A program made the position numbers and the translations under genes. 64,000 bases of DNA from Xylogone sp. PMI_703 (taxonomy: Eukaryota; Ascomycota; Leotiomycetes). Shown here in pieces: positions 57,493 through 64,000 of the stretch. The notes under the pieces are model-generated. The model was not told where the DNA came from, did no database searches, and worked only from the letters and a program-made list of their open reading frames with translations. The stretch lies in assembly GCA_021399445.1 (NCBI GenBank), contig JAJTUQ010000001.1, forward strand, positions 496,001-560,000. The letters run 5' to 3'. How positions within the stretch are numbered: position 1 is the stretch's first letter; the number at the start of each line of letters is the position of its first letter.

Positions 57493-59903
57493 TTTTAATG
57501 AAAACTATTTACGACATGTGTTACGATATGGTACGATAGGAACGCGATAAGATATGATACGAAGTGAGTCTAAAAAAGAAGAGGCCAGAGTAATTTATTA
57601 CGAGTAAAAAGAAAGGATTTGAATTATTAGAGCGGAATATTGTACGACTTTCTTCCTTGTTGTTACCTGTTTCTGCTTCTGCTATCAAAAAGTCTTACGA
57701 TTCACGAATGATGGGCCACGGACTCAAAAGTTCAAGTAAAAGTTACTCGATTATTTTGCACATACATGTATGGATGGATTGGACATATAGTTACTATATT
57801 TTGCTTTCTGCCTGCTACCTTGGCTATTTCCTTCTCTTTCGTTATTTTCTTCTGTTCTTCTCTTGTTATTTTCCTTTTCTAATGATATAAAAGCCTCCTT
57901 GTTTGGTCATTTCAATACCCTGTTCTCACACTAAGCGCTATTCGTATGTTATACATTTGTTATTTACACATACTTATAATTGTTACATTATGACTCCACG
58001 ATATAGCAATTAGATTCAAGTTCTTTATCAATAAGAGTAAAATAGTTGATACCGGTATGGCCCAGTATTTTGCCTGTAATTGTGAAGCAGTTATACGATG
58101 AAGAGAAGGTGACATTTCAATTATACGAGAAGAACAGGCTATTTAATAATAGTACCGCATCAAAAATACCTATCATGGTACCTCTGGTGTTCTTTACTTA
58201 TACTAAAGTGGGAAATACAAATTTAAGGAGACAACCTGTTGAATATTCCAGCATTTATGGATAAGACTTGTAATAAAGACTTTGTAAGGAGAAAGTATAT
58301 ACGATAGTAACTTAACAAATGTTAGTTCTTCAGATTACAATAATTACCGTAATTGCTTACGGGATTTCAAGGGGAGCGCTTGTATTGGCAGCGTCTATCA
58401 AGAGGGCTAGTATTAGGATTCGGCGAAGTAGCCGCCTGACATGCGGCTCTGGCATGTCAAGGGCAAGGCAAAAAAGTAAAGCAAATCCCCATAACTAATA
58501 TTCACCAAGAATTGCACTAGATGTGCGCTGATATTCTCCTTTAAATAGACGAAGCGTTGAATATCGTTGTGCATCTACAACTCTATAGAGAGGTTTCCGG
58601 CGGTTGTCGGGCGGATCATGACTCGGGAACAGGGCCATCACCGGCGGGTAGGAGAAGGAGAAGGTTTACGTAGACACAACAGGAATGCAGTCAATACTTC
58701 CTCATCATTATATGTTGTATTACGTTGACATGCTTATTAAACAACGGAAAGAGAAATGAGTTAAAGCACTAGAATGAATACCAGAGAGAGAGAGATATAT
58801 AGAAGAAGCTTGAAATGGCTTATATAATAAGAGACACAAACGCAGCGGATCATTAACGCTTTTGTATAATTAATGTTCGACGACATGGTTAAGAAAAGGA
58901 AGGAGGGGAATGAACGGAGGACGGAGTAAAGGACAACAAATTCGGTTCCAACTATTAAGTCTAAGTTATCATATAAGGCAATCATACAAGTATATTTCGA
59001 TCACTACGACAATTTATTGGCTCATCTCGATTACAACATGTATTGCAAAATTGCTTTCTATGTAAATAACAAGCTGTGAAAGGTTCAATTAAATAGAATG
59101 ATTGGCAAGTTTGAGTATCTTACCAGTTTATTTGCGCCAATAAATAAAGAAGGGTAATTGCTGAGCAGTTGACTCAGAAGAATTTCAAGTAAAGCAAATC
59201 GCTAGAGGAAGGCCCAGGAGGTGTTTATATTCAGTAACAATTAGCTTGTATAATATGCAAGCTATAGCTAGTTGAGAATAAATAATAGTGACTGGAGGAA
59301 AAGCAAGTCCAGTTCAACTTCTTGGAGGAGAACGGTATGCCGCGATGCTGCCCTGATTTCGCGTGCATTAAGCTAAACCCCGCGCCAAACCATTGGCACA
59401 TACGGAGTACCTTGGTATGAGACATCTCCTTTTGAAACTGTACATCACACATTGCCATATTTAAAGAAATAATTTTTCTTATTGCTGCAAATTGCATACG
59501 TTGCTCTTATCCAAACCTCTTTTCCCATGTTTTCTGTGATCTCGAACATGCTGACAGTCAAAAATGCAGCGCAGGGATTCCTCCACTTACGTCATTATCG
59601 CGATGCCCAATCAAGGCCGTGGCTTTTCATCTGCCCCACGTGAAGTTCTGACCAAGGTTATGGCTTCTCAGCTTCAACCTCAGCTTGGAAGAGCATGGTC
59701 CTGTAGAGGCTAGAATGCAACAAGCTGGATGAAAGTGTATTAGTATATATACACGTATAAGTTACCAAGCTCCCAGGCATTCTCTTTTCTCTTTTCTCCT
59801 CCCTACTCATTCTATAGACTTACTTTCTTTATCTTTCTTCTATCCTCAATAGAAACTATTATCCAAGTATAGAGAAATTTATAGATAACTAAGAAAGGTT
59901 AGA
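57493..59903. other. Gene-poor AT-rich spacer and amylase promoter
   Basis: 2.4 kb without supported genes. The 59540-59900 part is the alpha-amylase promoter. A (GA)n run is at about 58781-58793. A TACGGAGTA word is at 59401-59409. Confidence 0.5.
59634..59751 (+). promoter_or_regulatory. Candidate amylase core promoter: CreA-type site and TATA box
   Basis: CCCCAC at 59634-59639 (GTGGGG on the other strand) matches the CreA consensus SYGGRG for glucose repression. TATATATA at 59744-59751 lies about 155 bp before the start codon, followed by a CT-rich leader. Glucose repression would suit an amylase, but one short match is weak. Confidence 0.35.
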
Positions 59904-61639
59904 ATGGCGGAACAAAAACCTACCCCGGAAAATGCAACTATGTTGCAGGCCTTCGAATGGTATGTTCCAGACGATCATAAGCACTGGCAAAGGCTCGCTG
60001 CCCATATTCCTCAATTGAAGGCTGTTGGCGTTGATAATATCTGGATTCCACCGGGATGCAAAGCATCTTCTCCGTCTGGAAATGGGTATGATATATATGA
60101 CCTCTACGATCTCGGTGAATTTGACCAGAAAGGAGGGAAGGCCACCAAGTGGGGCACCAAAGAGGAGCTGTTGAAGCTGGCAGAAATAGCTGACAAGAAT
60201 GGCGTTGGCATATATTGGGATGCTGGTAGGCTTGCACAATCACCTTTTGCTATCTGATCCTGTCTTGCTTACCTTCTTCAGTCCTCAATCATAAAGCCGC
60301 TGCAGATCACAAGGAGAAGTGTCAAGCCCAGGAGGTGGACCCGGATAACCGAAACAAAACCATTTCTGATCCATATGAAATCACAGCCTGGGTTGGATTT
60401 GATTTCCCAGGACGGGGAGATAAATACTCAGAACAGAAATATCACTGGTACCATTTTTCAGGAACCGATTATAATGCAGCAAATAGTAAGACCGCAATAT
60501 ACAAGATATTGGGAGACCCAGAAAAAGGCTGGGCTAAGTCTGATGACGTTGATGACGAAAAGGGAAACTTTGACTACCTGATGTTTGCAGACCTTGATTA
60601 TAGCCATCCCGAGGTAGCAGATGATGTGCTTAACTGGGGCAGGTGGCTAGGTAGGCAGATACCTATCAAAGGAATGCGATTTGATGCTGTCAAACACTTC
60701 AGCGAGGATTTTCTGAGAAGATTCATCACATCGATGGATGAAACCTACGGAGAAGGCTGGTTCTTCGTGGGAGAGTTCTGGAAAGATTCCCTGGATGATA
60801 TGAGCAGATATCTGGATCGTATGGGAAAGAAGTTCAGTCTTTTCGATGCGCCACTTGTGAACAACTTCAGTCAATTGTCTCGCACTGAGAGTGGTGACTT
60901 GAGAACTGTCTTCGACGACACCCTTGTGAAGGTCAATCCTGTGAATGCAGTGGTAAGTCACTCTTGGCCCCCTTCCTAGTACTGGAGCATTGCTGAGATA
61001 TGGAAAACGGAAGACATTGGTCATGAACCACGACACTCAACCTCATCAGGCCTTGGAGGCACCTATTGAGCCATTCTTCAAGCCTCTTGCGTACACCCTG
61101 ATCCTGCTCCGCTACGATGGCTATCCGTGTCTCTTCTACGGTGACCTCTACGGGATCAAGGGCGAACATTCATTCCCGCCAGCCTGTGGTGGTGCCTTGC
61201 CGGACATTGTGCTGGCACGCAAGCTCTACGCATACGGTGAGCAGCGAGACTATTTTGACTATGCCACTTGCATTGGATGGGTACGATACGGGACCTGGGA
61301 CCGCAAGTTTGGATGTGCGGTGGTGATGTCGAATGCTGGGCCTGGCGAGAAGAGGATGCACGTGGGAGAGATGCACGCTGGAGAGGTGTGGACGGATGTG
61401 CTGGGCTGGGAGCAGAGCGAGATTACCATTGGGCCAGACGGGTACGCGACGTTTACTTGCCCGGCGACTAGCGTGAGCATCTGGGTCAATAAGGAGGCAG
61501 AAGGAAGGGACCAGTTTGGGAAGTTGTAAGTGCACCCCGATGCGTGATGTTGGCTGCGAGATGAAGTGAGTTGCGGGAGAGCGAGTGGCTGACGTTTGCT
61601 CGGCATGCCCGTAGTGACAACGACATCTATAAGGCGTGA
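59904..61639 (+). CDS. Intracellular alpha-amylase, GH13
   Basis: Four exons (59904-60225, 60282-60952, 61014-61525, 61615-61639) give 509 aa. The four GH13 regions are present: DAVLNHK (across intron 1), GMRFDAVKH with nucleophile D242, VGEFW with acid/base E272, and VMNHDTQ with D338. There is no signal peptide (MAEQKPTPEN), and the sequence is closer to the bacterial liquefying-amylase type (QAFEWYVPDDHKHW, GRWLGRQIPIKGMRFD) than to secreted Taka-amylase. In Aspergillus and Histoplasma, intracellular enzymes of this kind affect alpha-1,3-glucan synthesis in the cell wall, so a wall or glycogen role is more likely than starch digestion. A Zn2Cys6 gene lies 737 bp downstream in the same direction. 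Confidence 0.93.
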
Positions 61640-62375
61640 AGACGTCAGGAGTAAGACGAGCTGCGAGGAAGCTGCAACATAATTGTTGGGAATGTTTCGG
61701 GGACAGCAAGTCCAAGAGGACAAGAGAGGGCCATGTAGGCGAAATATATATGTGAGCTGGTGTCGTGTGTGCTGTGTGCGTTGTGAGCGTGAGATTGTGG
61801 GCTGTGGTTGTGTGTTGTGCATGGGCTGTAGGCCGTTATTAGCTGCTGGCTGTTGAGCCCGAGTCCGCTGTCCCACTGAGCGGGAGGGAAAAGGCGTTCC
61901 CCGGGCGGTCCGCAGAGCATCATCTCGCGGCCCTGTGAGACCCGTGCCTGCAGCGGAAGATGGGGCGTGGGAGAAATAAGGGTCCGTCCTACCGCCCGCC
62001 AACCACAAGGGACTGCGGCCTGATTCTCCGGTCAATCGGTCAGGCCCAAAACGCTCGGTCCACTCCCCTTCCACCCCCGGGCTCCCCACAAAAGAGTTGA
62101 CACAATCAGTCAATCACGATCCTCCTCCAGTTGCCATCCATCCAGGCTTGCGACCAAGATCCTGTGCCCTTTGCCCACGACCGCGAATAATAAGAATTAA
62201 TTCATCCTTCCCGTTGTCACCTCCATCTTCCATCGCCCGACGCTGCCCATTCTCCCACCTGCCTTGTCTCTCTACCCTCGGCCATGCGCTTGATCCTCAG
62301 ATCGAGCCGTGGTTCCTGACGATGCGCCTCCCATAGTCGATGCGCTGGATGCACCACCACTCCTTGCCCTGAGGC
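61640..62375. promoter_or_regulatory. Promoter region of the second Zn2Cys6 gene
   Basis: A GC-rich 736-bp region between the amylase end and the regulator start. The 61740-61860 stretch is rich in GTGTG and TGTGGG words. A long antisense frame across 61259-62113 is not supported as a gene. Confidence 0.45.
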
Positions 62376-64000
62376 ATGGCCTCCACGGGTAGTGGAACCT
62401 CGTCGCCTGCGCTGCCGCCGCTGGCCAGGCAGATACGCTTCGTGAACAATGAAGGCCGTCCTCCGGCCAAGCGGCGGCGGATTAGTGCTGCGTATGTATT
62501 GCATATTTTCGGCCCCCTCGTGCCCTGGAGAAGATCGCTCTCCTCGGGCGATAGTGCTTGCTGTCGTGTCGTGGTCTCAGCCCTCTTGCTAACCTCCTCT
62601 CCTTCTCGAACAGCTGTCGGACATGTCGTAAACGCAAGACCCGGTGCGATGGGAAGCGGCCCTTCTGCTCCACCTGCACCGACAATGGCCACCAATGTCT
62701 CGGGTATGCAGCCGTAGGAGAGGGAAAGAAGGATTCCAAGGCACCGGGGAACCTCGCGGACGAGGACTACGTCAAGGATGAGGATGATTATGACAAGGTC
62801 TCGACGGGGAGCTTGCCTAGTGGACAGCAGTCCTTTGGCAATACGTCGCCAGTGCTACATCGCGAGGGCTCGACTTCATATCCGGATGGCAAGATGGCCA
62901 TCCGTCAGCGAGAGGCAGATCTGAGGGACCTTAAGACAGAGCAGGAGCGAAGATCAGGTCGGGACTTCAGGGACGCTCCAACCTTTTCAGATGAGGACCA
63001 GAGTCCTATGAGCATTAGAACCCCAGGCATACAGGAACGACACAATATCCTCGCCGATAGCACCAGACCAGCGACTGCGGAAAACCGCCAGACGGAGAGT
63101 CGCAAGGTACCATACTTCAGATACTTCGGTCCCACAGCCATTGTTCCCGGGTTCAAGCAAATGGTTGTGTCAGTTCGAGAGCATCGCCGGAGTACAGGTG
63201 CGGCGTCATCAAGTTAGTTCTCCTGGGAGAAACTTTGGGTTTCATTAGTCGAGAATACTGACGTGTTTTCTTTCTTAGTTTCGTCTGCATCTGGTGGATA
63301 TGGAGGCCTAGGAACCCCTCAACCAGGAGTCGAACAGAGACCCGTTGAGATGCCGGTCTACGATCCCAATGATGGAATGCCGGTGCAACGGCTCACCATC
63401 CACCTTGTAGAGACCTTCTTTACCCACCTGGGTTGCAATTATCCTTTCCTAAAGCCAGATAAGTTCATACGCATGGTTCAAGAGAAACGGGTGGAACCAA
63501 TCTTAGTTGATGCCGTTTGTGCATTGGCTGCTCGATTCTCAGACCATCCAATGCTCACTGCTAATCATAACCCTAACTATCCCAAGTGGGAATATGGTCA
63601 TATATTCGCACAACGAGCGAAGGCTGCGGTGGTAGACACGTTTCCGTGTCCCACAGTTGCCGCCGTACAAGCCTGCCTCCTGCTGGCCTATGAAGGCTTT
63701 GGGTCCAATCAGGACAGTGCGCTGTGGATGTATCTCGGTTGTGCTATTAGAATGGCTGTCGACCTGGGATTGCAGAAGCTTGATGGGGTCAAACATCAGG
63801 GCGAGAAAGATCCAGGGCACCATAGACATAGCATTGACGCCAGCGATGCATACAGCCAAAACTCGAACGATGGAAGTTCGATTAGCCAAGAAGAGAAGAG
63901 AGAGATTGAGCAAGAGCGCATCAACACTCTATGGGCAGTCTTTATGCTGGATAGAGTTATCTCCTCTGGTACTGGTAGACCTGTCACCCTGCGTGACGAG
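62376..64000 (+). CDS. Zn2Cys6 transcription factor, partial (runs off the window)
   Basis: Exons 62376-62491, 62614-63212 and 63279 onward; 478 residues are visible. The zinc cluster follows the first intron: C40, C43, C50, C57, C60, C67 in CRTCRKRKTRCDGKRPFC and STCTDNGHQCLGY. A short basic stretch (AKRRRIS) precedes it and may help nuclear import or DNA contact. An acidic linker follows. From about residue 255 the Fungal_trans homology region is evident: LVETFFTHLGCNYPFL, VDAVCALAARFSDHPM, VAAVQACLLLAYEGFG, LGCAIRMAVDLGLQKL and NTLWAVFMLDRVISSGTGRP. The start codon fits the good frame, though an upstream start cannot be excluded. Target unknown; proximity to the amylase alone does not make it an amylase regulator. 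Confidence 0.85.

Noticed and set aside
57657..57890. 77-codon plus-strand hydrophobic frame
   Set aside because: Its hydrophobicity comes from T-rich sequence. No supporting start context or homology was noticed.
61259..62113. 284-codon minus-strand frame
   Set aside because: Antisense to the amylase 3' exons and extended through GC-rich promoter; no family motif.

Overview
This window is nuclear DNA from a filamentous ascomycete (Pezizomycotina). The evidence is short GT-AG introns of about 45-200 bases, Zn2Cys6 regulators, a peroxisomal thiolase with a PTS2 signal, a fungal Rad2/XPG nuclease, a Mug157-type GH125 protein and CT-rich promoters. I cannot fix the class or species. All exon joins were worked out by hand from splice sites, reading-frame continuity and remembered family motifs; no alignment was run.

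Layout. 0.2-7.3 kb: a MetE-like methyltransferase (+), a Zn2Cys6 regulator (-) and an intronless luciferase-like FMN monooxygenase (-). 7.3-10 kb: a gene-poor stretch with a solo transposon end. 10-16 kb: an LRR-like protein (+), 3-ketoacyl-CoA thiolase (+) and glycerol kinase (-). 16-20.3 kb: a long promoter, an orphaned gene start and a decayed alpha/beta hydrolase. 20.3-29.3 kb (all -): a Baeyer-Villiger-type monooxygenase, FAD synthetase, a sulfatase and a GH125 mannosidase. 29.3-32.7 kb: a second desert holding a complete 403-bp MITE with an 8-bp target duplication. 32.7-43 kb: ETF-ubiquinone oxidoreductase (+), an MFS monocarboxylate-type transporter (+), phosphoserine aminotransferase (-), an atypical SDR (+) and SAICAR synthetase (-). 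43.6-54.1 kb: a block whose outer edges carry inverted copies of a 95-bp repeat. It encloses gentisate dioxygenase (-), a divergent aromatic hydroxylase (+), the Rad2/XPG nuclease (-), a short foldback element and a sugar O-acetyltransferase (-). 55-64 kb: a BTB protein (+), an intracellular GH13 alpha-amylase (+) and a second Zn2Cys6 regulator (+) that runs off the window.

How the genes fit together. Core metabolism (thiolase, glycerol kinase, ETF-QO, serine and purine synthesis, DNA repair) is interleaved with accessory oxidative functions. The window is rich in flavin enzymes: an FMN monooxygenase, a BVMO, an aromatic hydroxylase and ETF-QO, plus the enzyme that makes FAD. Two modules stand out. 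The first is the BVMO beside FAD synthetase and a wrecked esterase. The second is the head-to-head hydroxylase/gentisate dioxygenase pair, which looks like a peripheral salicylate or hydroxybenzoate-to-gentisate route. Relics and repeats sit mainly in the AT-rich gaps. I found no CRISPR array, no convincing tRNA or rRNA gene and no backbone secondary-metabolite gene.
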